Part shown: positions 12,501-25,560 of the stretch, in pieces | Position numbering within the stretch: position 1 is the first letter of the stretch | Layout of the letters: the number at the start of each line of letters is the position of its first letter | Source of the DNA: Cruorifilaria tuberocauda | Lineage: Eukaryota > Nematoda > Chromadorea > Rhabditida > Onchocercidae | Assembly: GCA_013365365.1 (NCBI GenBank) | Contig: JABVXU010000061.1 | Location: 1 to 64,000 of the forward strand | DNA: 64,000 nt | Direction: 5' to 3' | Made by a program: the position numbers and the translations under genes | Notes under the pieces: model-generated | Seen by the model: only the letters and a program-made list of their open reading frames with translations | The model's database searches: none | Told to the model about the DNA's origin: nothing

Positions 12501-15500
12501 GGCATATTTTTCATGGATTCTTGGAATAAAAAAGGACCAAAAATTAGAAATATCTATTTTAGATTTGTTGAATTCATCTTCTCTAACTTTGATATAACAC
12601 AAACAAAATTTGAATTAAAATAACAAATAACATTTGGAGAAAACGGACAAGAATTTTTATTCATATAAAAAATGAAAATCCGATGATTTATTCATAAATA
12701 ATTGTATAAAGAGCCAACAGCTAAAGAAAATTGTTGAAGATTTATATTACAAAAATTCCTTGCAATCAATTAAAACGTTGGCAGTAACCGAAACAATCAG
12801 TGTAAACCAAAGTTTTGTAAACGTGTTATCTATTTTTAAACTTTCATATTTTTAAAATTTCAAGATAAACAGTATAAATCGAGAAATGCCATAATTTGAA
12901 TTTTGAATTCTTATCAGTATTTCCCAATCCAATCAATGAAGTAAATAAGGAACAAAACGAATAGATCAGGTAAGAAGGAAGTTCTAATGAGAAATTAAAT
13001 ACAGGCAGACGCCTCCTGTAAATATAGCAAAAATTGAATTGAATGAAATCGATGGGCAAAGTGCACAGTTGAAGGAAGACAGAGAGAAGACTGAGCTATC
13101 TCAGCCAGGCGTCAGTTAATAGCCCGACAATCTCTGCGAAGCCTAGTAACATTTGTGAGCACCTGTCTATTCACTTTCATAAAAACTCTCTCATTTTTCT
13201 CGTTGTGAATGAAAGAATGAGGATAGTGAAGTGATATCAAAACAAATAAACATTTTCTCGTCACTTTATTCTGGTATGCTTTATTAAAATAACTAAACAA
13301 TGTCAAAGCAGAATATTCCAAAGTAGTGACTGAGAATTCGCTGAAATTCGTCCAAAATTTTGTATTCCTAAAATCATTTCATGAATAAATTAACAGAGTA
13401 TCCCTTATGTTTGATATTGCAAGTTTTGTTTAGCACTATCATTAGGAAATGTAAATTACTCAAAACAAAAATAGATATTGCTAAAAGTAGAATTTTAACA
13501 AAAACAATTTACTCGAAAAATTGATGATAAATTTTCGGAAATTTTATTATTAAATGAAAAAACTATGCTTTTTAGGAGGTTTTATTTCTTAGAAAGATCA
13601 AAAGGGTTTTAATAATTTATATTTATTTACGAGAAATTATTTAATTCTATCTATTTGACTTCCTATCTATTCTTTTTATTTGGCTTAAATATATTATCAG
13701 CATCAGAAAATCTTTCATAAAGTGCTAATTTTGAAATAATTACATTTCTTTTGCATATTTGGTATAAAACAACAGGTAAGAAATTTGTACAGCACTATCG
13801 TATGACATGGAGGCTCACATACTTCATTATCAGTAATTAATTATCAAGAAAAGAAAGTAAGATAAAATTTGCTTTCATCCAAATGTAAAATTTTATGGAG
13901 AAGGCAGTAGTATTTACTGCAATTTACATAATTATAAATGTTTCGAATGATTGACGGATATTCGATGTGACTTCATTGCTTAATGTTAAAGCATTAAGTG
14001 AGACTTTATTTTCATTTGCTGTCCATTGATATTCAAATAAAATAACACGCGGAAAACGTGAATAGCAGAAGAGAATCAGACGGAATATTCCGTATAAGAA
14101 AAAAGGAAGAATTTTAAAGAGATGAAGAAAACTACTGCAGTTTTTACATTTACCATTCCTTGCATGCTCTCTTTATACTGTTACTCTCAGATATTTTAGA
14201 ATATAAGTTAAATATGAAGATATTAAATAATAATTGGAATTTCAGGCTAAAAAGATAAGGTTAAATTCTGATCGATATCTCTTCTCATTCTCGAAATAAT
14301 GTAAAATGATTGATAAAAAAGAATTTCATATGAAAAGTGAATAAAAAACATTTAAAATTACAACAACAAATCAGCTGGATATTGGAGAAAGTTTCGTTTC
14401 AATTCGTCCCTAATTGTCAGCATTTTGCTTTTCAATTCATGAGAGAATGCTTTTCCCTCTGGCAAATTTGAATTTCTCCTCAAATAGTTCAAATTGCAGA
14501 ATATTCTTGTGACAACTCTTATATTCTTCAGAATATTTCCTGCCAGCCTACAAATTTCATCCCAAGGTTGAGTTGGTTGAATTGGTGAAGCGAAATTAAC
14601 CTCTCATGACATCCTTTTCAGATTCAATACTTGCAATTTCGTCTCCTAAATTTCAATTGTCCCTGTCCCGATTCAGTCTCTATTATTAATAGAACAATGG
14701 TAAGTGTCATTTGATGATGGAATACTTCGAGACCTATGCAAACAAGGCAAATATCATTGATAACATGATATGTGCAGCAGAAAAAAGAGGCCTGCAATAG
14801 TATGAAATGCTTAAAGTCCAATACACGTAAATCTTGTTTATAGCATTTATTGACGGCATGGTATGTGCAATAGACGGAAGTACAGGTTACAGTAATAGCG
14901 TGGAATGCTTATTGGCGAAAATATTTAAGACATTAATGGCATTAAGCTCATCTGAAATTCCAAAATAATGAATAATAAATACATTAATCGTAAGCATTCT
15001 CATGCAACTCTACCTGGATAATCGTTATTGTTATTACCGTTCTATTTACTACCAAATTTTAATAGCAATAAATTCCCATACTTAAATTTCAATGCTTTAA
15101 TAGAGTGCTGATTTTAATGATGCACTTCTTACATTCTAGAAATTTCGAGAATTAATGGCAAATTTAATTAACTATACTCTATAATGACAATTATATAGCC
15201 TGCTTATTAAATTATGATTTAATGCAACTTCAGAAACATACTGTTGAAAAAACATAAAACGAAAAAATAGAGCTAGTCGTACTTTTAATAATTTGAGTTA
15301 GCTTAATGAAGTACCAATAGTTAATAATTCGTTTTTGTCTGTTTTTTACATGCCAGAAGTTCAACCCAAGTTCCTTTCAAGAAAAATATTTCGAATTTAT
15401 ATTTGATCCGATAAGTTTGATGGTTCATCAAAGAGTTATAACAAAGAAAAGAGATAGCTTAAAAAATTAATGGCTTTTTTCTATAAATTATGCAGATATG

Positions 15501-15765
15501 AATAAATCAATTGCATGAAAAACACTTCACATAAAATAAGCTAATTAATTGGTTCTTTATAACAAATAAAATAGCAAATTGATTCACTCATATACTCTGA
15601 TCTTTTCTTTATTTGCTTTTTTTTGCTTGGAAAAATTAAAGATCTTAAATTAAAACGACTATTTGACCGATGATATTTCATGCAAATCAGTTTTTCGATT
15701 TCAAAGTAATGAGAAAAATGATTCCTTTGTACTCGTTTTTGTCTGAATTAAAGAATTCAACTCAG
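9556..15765. other. 6 kb gene-poor AT-rich region
   Basis: I find no chain of coding exons. Open frames at 12844-13059, 13112-13321 and 14624-14821 (all -) lack domains and splice support. Two degenerate copies of a segment of about 50 bases lie near 14765 and 14860. The region should include the promoter of the gene starting at 9555 and may be an intron of whatever gene owns the exon at 15766. Confidence 0.4.
14762..14915 (+). repeat. degenerate direct repeat, two copies
   Basis: Two segments about 95 bases apart share ATGRTATGTGCARYAGA, then GGYYWCARTAATAG-like sequence, then ATGCTT (about 14766-14813 and 14861-14910). They look like an old local duplication. The alignment is by eye and gapped, and neither copy has an intact long frame. 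Confidence 0.25.
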
Positions 15766-16054
15766 ATGTAATCATATTTCGTTGGTATCCCTCGCCCCGG
15801 TAATTTCTCGAAAGCTATCGACCACGAATGAATGTCCAGCTATTGATGCGAAGGGACTCGACCGAACTTCGCAGAGGTTCGCTTCTTCAATGTTTATCAA
15901 TAAATCATATGCTAGAAGCGATGACTTAAAGAAACATAGTATTATTACCGAAGATGAAATCATTGATGACATATGCAGCAATTTAACCTTACATATTTCC
16001 TCAGTCCCAAAGACAAAAGAAAATTTTATTACAAGCATCGATCACAGCGGATAA
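15766..16054 (+). CDS. orphan terminal coding exon, hydrophilic tail
   Basis: After a plausible acceptor (CAACTCAG ending at 15765) one frame stays open for about 96 codons to TAA at 16052. Two bases must come from an upstream exon. The base composition is visibly less AT-rich than the surroundings. The encoded peptide is hydrophilic, rich in Ser, Thr, Lys and Asp (VISRKLSTTNECPAIDAKG; DDLKKHSIITEDEIIDDICS) and has no membrane segment. That suits the cytoplasmic tail of a receptor or channel, but nothing identifies it. No upstream exon was found. A competing minus-strand frame of similar length is less protein-like. It could be the last exon of a gene with long introns, or a relic. Confidence 0.35.
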
Positions 16055-19000
16055 CTTTATTAATAATACAAAAATTCGTTATTGTACGAAGAAAGAAAAA
16101 ATATTATATGAGGAATGAAAGATAAAAACATAGGTTGTTGATAACTAGAAGCTAAAAAGTTAATAGCTGGAACCGGAAAGTTTAATAATGAAATCAATCT
16201 TACATTTTCAAATATACATCCAATGTCGCAGTATTACCGAAGTTTAGAAGAATTATGAAATTAAAATACATGCTTACTAGAAATCTACAAGGAAATAAAA
16301 ATTCTTTAAATCTGATAAATTTGGTAAAATTTTATTTGCAAGTGATAAACGAATAAATTAGTAGCATCTTGTGATTCACTTCTATTTCAACGATTATTAA
16401 TTGAACTTTTTCATAATTTCAGCTCCAAGAATACAGTGAAATATACTGCTGATAGAGCAGCGAAATATAGGAGTAATAATAAACATTGATATCTTATCGA
16501 ATTTATGCAATACTGATAAGATTATCAATCTATGATGATTAACTTTAACTTTTTTGATTTATTTTCATATCATATCACATCGTAATTTCATTGCTTTATC
16601 AGTAATGAAGTTCGAACGCCTAGCAATATTTGCATCCTCTAATAATTATAGCAAAAAACATTTTAGGAACTGTTCCATTTCTGTTTGAAATTATCTTTCT
16701 GCTGCGCAGATTTTTTTCATATAAAAGTTTAATTTTTACTAATTGATATAATTCTCGTACTGTGAAAAAAATTTCTCCTATGAATCAAAGTAACATGAAT
16801 CAGGCCGAGAATATTATTTGATCAAATTCAATCAATCCTCAATATATATGTAAACCAACTTTTTTATTCCATGTGCTTATTTTAGGCAATGCTTCTTTTA
16901 TTTTACTTTATAAAAACGCTTTTCCGTTTTCCCATCAGTCAGCAATATTGAAGCATACTTACAATAAACAGTTAAATATGGAAGGAAATTAGCACTTTAT
17001 GAATAATTTCACTTTTTATCAAACCGCATTATACAATAATCTATAAATATTCCGTTTACATTTCATGGTTTCATGGAGTTCGTAGTAGTTTCATGGAGCT
17101 CTCCATTAGCAACAGCAATAAAAAATTAATTTCACTGGAATGATAAAAGTTCTACAGCAAGAGAGGAAAAAAATTTTAGCTAATAGTAATAAAGCCACAA
17201 GCATCAATTTGACTGTCAGTCCGTTGATTCTCTACCTGAAAATAAATTAATAAAAAACGGTGTTGAATAGAAGGATGATTGGTGGACTACGTGGAAGCAT
17301 TTAATCCACCGGCAATCGAAGAAGAAATGATTGAAGAAAGAGAAATAAATACTCGTAATTAGCTAAGAAATTAATTACTAAAAGAGTTTCTGAAAGCTAT
17401 CTAAAGCATTACTATTTTCTCCATAAGTAACTACTGCTTTGACATTGAAATTCTCTGTTACATGAATTTCTCTTTTCCGGTTGAATAAAACAACTGCTAT
17501 TGCAACTGAACGTAAGTGAAACTGCTGTAATTAACTTGCTATTTCTGTAGAGAAGTGTACTTTGTTTTCACCGATTGAGAAAGAAAATATCATTATCAAA
17601 AGATTAATAAATAACCTGATATTTCCACCTTCATAAAATCTTTTCTGCAAACTCATGATAATATTACCATTACTTGGGACTTGGGACTCATTATTTTATA
17701 ATTTTTTGATGGATTTAACATATAAAGCCTCGTGATTATCAATTGCATTCCATATTAATAAACTAATAGAGATAGAAAAATAGTTACCGAAATTACCGAA
17801 GATAACAGGACGATTCTTATCATCATATGATATAAGACTCTCCGATCGGAGAGAGCAATGTTGGCCAGAAGATTCTTCGGCTTTTGATCTGATTAAATTC
17901 CATTTCCATTTCCAATACAATGTAATCTTCATTAATATCTGATAAGAAGAAGCTTATAACAACATAGAACTAATAGAAAATAAAGAAGTTAAAGGATAAT
18001 GCATGAATAACTATTAAAATAGAAATTTCAGAAAGTTTTTACCATTTATGGATAGTATCCAAAATCTCTTACGACTTTTACTAGTAAAACTTTTTTCCCT
18101 AAAGGTTTATATGAACCCGTATAAAAATAAAAAATTGGTAGTTAATTAAAAGCTATGTTAGATGAATGAAACGGAATGTTCGGTAATCTTATGAAAAACA
18201 ATGAGAGCATTACATCTGCCGGATGAAACATTAATTTCTGCTATGAATTGGCGTATACTTCACAAATGGCATATATTAACTTCCAGCGTTACGTAAATTA
18301 AATATTAGCAGGGAATAAAAATTATGCTAAACCTTTACATCATGCTATTTTATCACATAATGACAAACTGGTTTAATCTATCATATTATGACAAAAGGCA
18401 ATTTAAGCAGCCTCAACCATTTTAATATCCTTTTTTGGTATTCTTTTTTTTAGTAAACCAATTTTAATTTTTATCATTCTCTTATTTCATATTTTTCACT
18501 CGAAATTATTCGCCTGGTTAAATCTAAAAAAACTTGCTTGAACTTTTATGATAAAGGAAAGATTTTCTAGTTTCGATCTTTTATCAATATACTGGCTTTT
18601 GTTATTTTACTTTCGCTATTTCACGATTTTCGTTATTAACTTATATGTGAATGGATTTCCTACATTGATGTTAATTGTATAAATTTTACACTTAAGCCTT
18701 TCTTATGCATCATTAACCGGATTAAGCATTTTTCCTACTAATATTAAAAGAGAGTGTAATCCAAGATTTTGAGGTAATGTAAACTTCTTCATTTGCATTT
18801 CCGGAAAAGAGCACAGTGAGAGTGAGTTCTGTTTCATTTCTTATCCAGTGAATACATCAGAAAATTAAAAGAAATGCTATAAAAATTTAAAGCAAAATTC
18901 TTTATTAATATATAATAATTTCTATGTATTTTGAATATTTCTCCAGTTAGTGAATTTTTTTCTCGTCCGCTCTCTCTCTTTCCCTCTCTCTCTCTCTTTC

Positions 19001-20454
19001 TCTCTCTCTCTCTTAGCTTTTCATCTCCGTTGAGCAACATTTTTGATGACGCAAAATTTGCTATGTGAAGAATTTTTGATATTACTTATTTTTGAATTAA
19101 ATACAGTCCTTTGATATTGGCAGTGATAGAACGTGAATAATTTTAGCTTTCTTTGTTGTAAATTTATTTTGATAGTTTGTCAAATTACATCTCTTTCGTG
19201 GTTGGATCAATCTGATGGATCCATTTATGATTATCACTGATAAAATAGCTATGCAAACAAAAGAAAGAAAAAGAAAAAAGCAGGATAATCAAATGTCTGC
19301 GAAGACTCTTAACACAAAAGAGCATATTTCAAAAACGATTCTAAAAGTACTATTTGTCTTCATAACTATTTGCACAATGTCTGTTTAAAACTACAAACAA
19401 GTAAAGTACCCCTTTTTTAATTAAAAAAATTTAAGTTCTAAAATTGATGTTCAATATTTGATGTTTTGTCTTTAGAGAACATTAAAGAAAAATTCTTCCG
19501 TCAATTCACAAATATGAAACGAAATTTATTCATATTAATTTTCGAAAGTTAGTTATGCAAATGAATTCGTGATACAAATTCCTCTTATTTGTTAGAAAAC
19601 CCTACTAAATTTCACTAAAGCGCATTAATTATCAATTCCTTTTCAGATGTCTCTACTTTAAAATATCCTCAAATACTCATTATTTACAAAAGTACATCGC
19701 TATTTCTTTATTTTTTAGATTTCATTTTATTTATTGAGTTATTTATTTGTGCATTCCGATATCATAACAAGTTAAATATTCTTGCGTTGCATATAATTTA
19801 GCCTTTGTGATTGAAATTTTTTAAACTGTTATCACTTTAAAACATGGAAAGATTTCGTTACTGTTCGATGGGTTTAATCATTGGCTTATTTAAATTTTAA
19901 TGGAATCTTCATAGCGTACTTATAATTAACTAGCCAAAATTTTATTTGATTAATCAAAAGACATCAGCATCATCCATAATTGCCTTCATTTCATGAAGGA
20001 ATTTAGAAAGAATTTTCTTGAATGGATTTCAAATTGAAATATGATGTAAGGTCGCATGATGCTGTCCTGGTCATTCATTATTTTTTATGTTAGTTGTTAT
20101 CATTTCTCATGATTTCCGTTGTTACACAGAAATGTATTATTTGTATATTCATAATGAAATTTTCAAAATTACCTAACTCGAGTTTCGAAACAGTTTCATT
20201 CTACATATGTATAACATTTAATAGGCATTATGCATTATATTATTATTTGCTTAATTTTCATCATCTTTAAATCTTTTCAAGCTGCACTTACTTATACTTC
20301 AACTTATGTTATTAGAACAAATAATTATTCTTTTTTCACTTTCAATAAATTAAAAACTTATTATTTAAAACCTTATTTTAAAACTTTAAAAAAAAACTTA
20401 CTGAATGGAACTTTTTAATAGATTTTTAAATTATTTGCGTAAATGATATTAGTT
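16055..20454. other. 4.4 kb gene-poor AT-rich region
   Basis: No supported exon. It contains a pyrimidine microsatellite at 18971-19013. A 62-codon frame at 20230-20418 begins with a hydrophobic stretch but is AT-codon noise without start context. Confidence 0.4.
18971..19013 (+). repeat. (CT)n microsatellite, interrupted
   Basis: About 43 bases of almost pure CT dinucleotide with a few TTT/CCC interruptions. The purine-rich complement gives a spurious Arg/Glu-rich frame on the minus strand. Confidence 0.9.
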
Positions 20455-20648
20455 TTATTTTGGCAATTTCCAATCTGTCCCATAACCACTCTCTCTGATA
20501 AGTGTACCATCATAATAAAATAGGATAGTATGAAAGTCTCTCTACCATCTAAAAAAGACTCTTGAGGGAATGGCTCTAAGCACAAATGAAAACTGTGAAA
20601 GTGTATATGCTTAACAAGGGGCAGAAGTAAATCCATAAATCTGTTCAA
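20455..20648 (-). pseudogene. frame-broken gene fragment, origin unknown
   Basis: Two protein-like stretches sit in adjacent minus-strand frames. The first includes LEPFPQESFLDGRETF. After an apparent one-base shift the second reads ILFYYDGTLIRESGYGTDWK and ends at TAA (20457-20455). Each stretch continues into stops or low-complexity sequence in its own frame, so a functional product is unlikely without an unseen splice. Upstream, around 20750-20900, the same strand gives more broken frames. It may be a retrocopy or transposon remnant. I do not recognise the family. Confidence 0.3.
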
Positions 20649-22397
20649 CTAATCTCGACTTTTCAAATTAAAGTCAGTTAATTCTTAAATTTAGTCTGAA
20701 ATGAGATAACAGAATCAAAATGAGAATAGAGATTTTAGCTAGGTCATTAGTAAAGATGCACCAGAAGTCTCCGTTTATCACCCGTTGTAAATTTCTCGAC
20801 TTGATTTAACACCATCGAACCATGACAAACTCGGGCTAAGTAAAGCTAATTTCCTCGGAGAGGAACATCGCTGCACTATCAGTAGCTTAGTTTCACTCAA
20901 ATAGATTGCTGCTTTGATTTTTGATTTGCTAAATTGGAAAAGAATAGTTTAGATTCTTTCTTGTAATCGTAATCCAGAAGGCAAGAGTAGTGCAAGATTC
21001 GAATATCTACTCTACCTAAAGTAATTAGCTAACGGGGGAGATTTCTGTAACTTGTAAGGATAAGGTTATTGAGTTCTGTTATGTTGCATTCAGCTGGACA
21101 CAAAATAAGAAAGAATGAAAGGAATATGGTTAGTTAGACATCAAAATGATTATAAAGGGCTGATAAGAGCGGTATCATCCGATAGGAATGGTTGGATTAG
21201 TTGCATTTGAAACCTTTCTTAGTTTCTCTCACTGAAATTCAATTTACATTCCTATTCTTTCATTCCTTTCAATGCATCTTTTTTCAACTCACAAGTTCCA
21301 CTTTCATTATCTTAATATCACTCTTTTATGTCGAATTTCATGTCACGAACATACTATTTAAATATTTCCGGTGATTTTCGAATCTTCATAATGGCTTCCA
21401 AATATTGAATATTCTATTTTTCGACACGCAAATGACGAGTTTTCAAATTCTCAGATTTTTCTTCAGATCCCAACACTGAAAGAAGTGAAACTTTTATTTA
21501 TTTCAATCCACAAACCAAGCAATTCATGCGTTTTGACACATACACTCCCTTGATTTTATGGATTCTCTCATTTCTATCTATTCTTTCACTTAATCACAAC
21601 AAACTGCTTTTACCTATGCAAAAATTTCCATTTAATGATTGATAATTATGGAATGTTTCTTTCAGCAGATGAAGCTGAAAAGCAATAGCTAGACCATTTT
21701 TATTGCATCCTTCCAAATTTTTTTGTACAAACAATGCTTTCAAACATTTCGTTATGCTATCTGAAGTTTCAAATAAATAAAACTTTCACTTAAATTAAGT
21801 TATTGTTTTGGGAAAATTCTCATACCGAACATTCCGAGTAGTTTTCTATCAATAAGTGATATCGAACAAATGGAAATTGATGGAGAATTCAAATATCGAG
21901 AAGAATGATATTTTATTTCTCAACCAAGCAATTTTTAATTCTTTTTAAGTGAAAGTATATATGTAATTTTACTTTTACTGAAAAATTATTGCTTACATTA
22001 TGATAGAAATATTAAAATAACGAACTCAATATTGTAATTAACTTTCATAACGTTCACTATGAATTAACCTATTTCATTGTATTCCTTGGTTTTAACAGAA
22101 ATGAGAAGTAAAATTTAGGTTTCAGTTAGAAGAATCTTTAATATATTTGGGTTTACGATTTATTTCGGTGAAGTTGCGAATTATATGTGGAGATTATTTC
22201 ATCAATGGTTTCACAATAACATTTCTGTTCCATGGATAACAAAACCATTTACGACTTCGACCAAGTTTAATCACTTCATTTTTGAATTGATAGATAGAAG
22301 TAGAGACTACTGAACTTTAATTTTTTCGAAATTTAAAACTTTTAATGCTATTAGAAAGGCTCGAAAATTCTATATTTGGTTTGAACTAAATTTACAG
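20649..22397. other. intergenic plus 5' region of the GPCR gene
   Basis: No secure exon. The N-terminal exon of the downstream GPCR must lie here or further upstream. An ATG at 22185 opens a short frame with an N-glycosylation sequon (NNIS), but no donor near it gives the phase the next exon needs, except a weak one (TCT/GTTCCA). I leave that start unassigned. Confidence 0.35.
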
Positions 22398-25300
22398 GCT
22401 AAAATAAATTATATTTTACCGTTTTCAAACCATGACAACGGCGGATTAATAGCTATCGCATCACTTTATGCATTATTATTTGTGCTTGGTACTTGTGGAA
22501 ATGCTGCAACTTTAGCTGTCGTATATCACGTCAAATCCGTTGATCACAGGTCAGATAAATAGGTTAACATAACTGATGCAAATAAATATCTAAAACATCA
22601 GTAATGTATTTTCAAGCTTTATGTATATTGTGAATATATGAAAAAAAGCTTGTCAAGCTATTCTTCATGCAATTTTATTAACAGTTATTCGATACATCTT
22701 TTCTCGATGAATTTGCAGAGCTCGACAAAATGTTACTTTGACTTATATCTCTGTGCTAAGTATTATTGACTTCATAAGTATGCTGCCATTACCGATGACT
22801 ATCACTGATCAAGTACCGACTTACTTATTTCCAACTTACTTAATTAAGGGTTATTTATTGAAACTAGATAATTTCATGTTTTAGATATTAGGATTTTGGA
22901 TGTTTGGAACAGCAATTTGCAAATTATTTCGGTTATTTGAACATAGTGGGAAAATCTTCAGCACTCTTATTTTGGTGTGTTTCAGTATGGATCGATACTG
23001 CAGGGTTTGTCATCCATTAAAGGTAGTTTATTTCCTTTTCCTAAAAATTTCCCAAAAACCTTTTTTATTTCTTGAACTTATTATTTAGGAATTTGATAAA
23101 CTTGAAAACTTTCGTCATTAAAAAAATTTTTATAGTTATAATGCTTACGATTGCATTGTATGAACTTTCACGAATTGGTGATCATATTACATTTTAGTAT
23201 ATTGAAAAAAATAATTATTGTATTGGAAGACATTTCATTATTTCAGGTTGAACTACGGAAGACGAAAACGGCTTATTTCGTGCTGACATTTATGTTTTGC
23301 ATGACCTGTATTATGCTTTGTCCTATAGTGATTTTTGCTCAGTCAAAAGTTGATTTAACTTTTTTTGAATTTCGTTGAAAAAACTAGAATAAGTGAAATG
23401 ATTGTTCAGTTTACAATATGAGGAGGTCAGGGCTATCAGTCAGTTGAACAACAAAGTAGATTGCATTGATAAATTGGCGAAAAAGAAACTAGAATAGAAG
23501 AAATAAATTAATCAAGTATAGAAGAAAAGTTGTCATAAATAAGAGGTAAGGTAAGAAAGTTGTTTGTTTCCTTCTAAATTAGCAACTTCAAGTTTACTAA
23601 AATGAAATCAAATTACAGGAAATAATCCTACAAGAAAGTTACAACAGAGAGAAGAATGAAATAACTCGGTTACATTTATTCAAATGTGTCGACAATTTAG
23701 ATAATAAGCTGTTCATATTATTCAGTATAACTTGCTTTTTCTTCGTAAGCTTCTCTTTTCCGTATATCCTTGGCAAATATCATTATTTCAATTATTGTAT
23801 TAATAATTTTTCATTGTTAGTTCTTAGTAGTTATCATTTCAGGCGAAAATTTTATTGTTATAAGAATCAATCGATAGCTAAATTATAAATAACTCTTTGA
23901 ATTTCAAGAGATAAAAAAAGGGAAGAGAAGGATATATAAGTGCATTTGAAATATTCAATTGAATGTTTCAATATGATATATTTTTATTTCATTAAAATTT
24001 TTTTACCTTACTTCATTTCAATCAATAAGTTAAGTTTCATTTAGGCATATCTTATCCCGCTACTAATGATGGTATTCTTTTATTCCCGAATGCTGTTGAC
24101 ACTGTTTGAAAAGAGTCGAATGATGCAACGAAAAGGGATGCAAATTTCTTTTCTTAAGAAAACCTCAGTGGAAGAGAAAATACCGATCACAAGGATTGCC
24201 ACTTACACACTCCTTTTGTGCTTGTTTCATTTCGTTTGCTGGTTTGTCATGTTAACTATTTTACTGATAAACTTTCCCCCTATACTTTCTGGAATTACTA
24301 TCATAAATCATTTAAGAAATAATATCAGGCGAAGTAAAACTGTAAAGAGTTAATTAATTAAAACATACGCACAAAATAATCGATATCCATTGATATATTC
24401 ACCTAAGAATAACTCTGTAAAAGATTTTTTACAGAGGTTAACTTTCCCACTTAATAATTTTCACTCTCTGCTCGGTAGCTATTCCATCTGTTTATTTCTT
24501 GCTTAACACTCTTATCAGTGCTTTAAATATCATTGCCTTATTTAAAATGAATACAAAAAGAATTATTTATTTTTTGTAAAATTCCCGAGTTTTGAAGTCT
24601 TGTTGAAATCTCTTAAATGCTTTCAATAATTTTATGAAGATGAATTGGACAAGTTTTTTGAACTAACAATGATGAATTTCAGGACACCATATTGGATATC
24701 AGTGCTTTATCTACTTTACCTCGAAATATTCCCGCCGCCAGAATTCCAAATCATCAATTCGTCGTTCATTTATTTCATGTACGCAGTCCACGCATTACCA
24801 TATATCAATTCTGCATCAAATTTCATACTGTACGGTTTTCTGAACAGACAGGTCAATTTCTAATCTCTGTTTTCTGGGGGCAATAAATTTTTTTAATAAA
24901 ATTTGATTTGAAATTTTTTAGTAATCTTTACTAAAATTATACACAAAAATATGCAATGCTGTAAACAAAAGTTTTGTTTTAGTTAAATCAGTCAAAGAAG
25001 TTTAAAGAAATATTCTAAATTTTCACGAAAAACGCATGTCATTTAGTCCAATTAAATTTCACAGTTAATTTCATGGATTATACCTCATCCATTTCGAATT
25101 GCTGCTTCTTTCAAATAAATTGATTATAAGCTTTAAAAGACAAAGATAACTATAAATGATTGGTATCAACTAAGAATGAATATAGAAAAATGTATCGAAA
25201 TATCTATAAGAAATGTCAGTTGCAAGAATTTAACAGAAATAATCTTAACTAAACTGAATGTTTTCAAAATATTCATTAAGATTATAGAAAAAAGCACAAT

Positions 25301-25560
25301 TTGTCCGTCAGGAAAATTCAAATCTTTTTAATTAATTTTAAAAGTTTTCAGAATTCAGAACTGCTTAGAATGCTGTTAACATATCATGCAAGTATTCGTT
25401 CAATTTTCTTCTCAAGCATAGAACTCTAATTTGTCGCATTTTACTTCGTGCACTATTATTGCAGCTTTATCGAATGCTAAAAATGCAGCGATCATCAATA
25501 CCAATGATATCAGAAATGCGACGGATGAGGAGAAATTGGAAAAGAATATCGAAAGATTAA
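22398..25560 (+). CDS. rhodopsin-class peptide GPCR (somatostatin/allatostatin-C/opioid-like), N-terminus missing
   Basis: Eight exons (22398-22549, 22719-22812, 22885-23022, 23247-23348, 23619-23744, 24045-24241, 24683-24851, 25465-25560) join in phase for 357 residues plus an unidentified start exon. TM1 has LFVLGTCGNAATLAVVYHV with the conserved Asn. TM2 has LSIIDFISMLPLP. TM3 contains the disulphide Cys (TAICKLFRLFEHS) and ends in MDRYCRVCHP, the DRY motif. The partner Cys in loop 2 is in HLFKCVDN. TM6 carries CWTPYW. TM7 reads YINSASNFILYGFLNRQ, in which the proline of NPxxY is replaced by Phe. The tail is short and basic (EMRRMRRNWKRISKD). Layout and motifs fit invertebrate peptide receptors of the somatostatin/allatostatin-C group, to which several nematode NPR receptors belong. 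The ligand cannot be deduced. It is probably neuronal and coupled to Gi/o, by family. Confidence 0.85.

Noticed and set aside
17280..17360. Short protein-like stretch on the plus strand (VEAFNPPAIEEEMIEER)
   Set aside because: Only about 26 codons, no acceptable acceptor, and another frame is equally protein-like.
18834..19040. Arg/Glu-rich 68-codon minus-strand frame
   Set aside because: It is the translation of the CT microsatellite complement.
20230..20418. 62-codon plus-strand frame with hydrophobic start
   Set aside because: Composed almost entirely of Phe, Ile, Lys, Leu, Tyr and Asn codons typical of AT-rich noise; no splice or start context.
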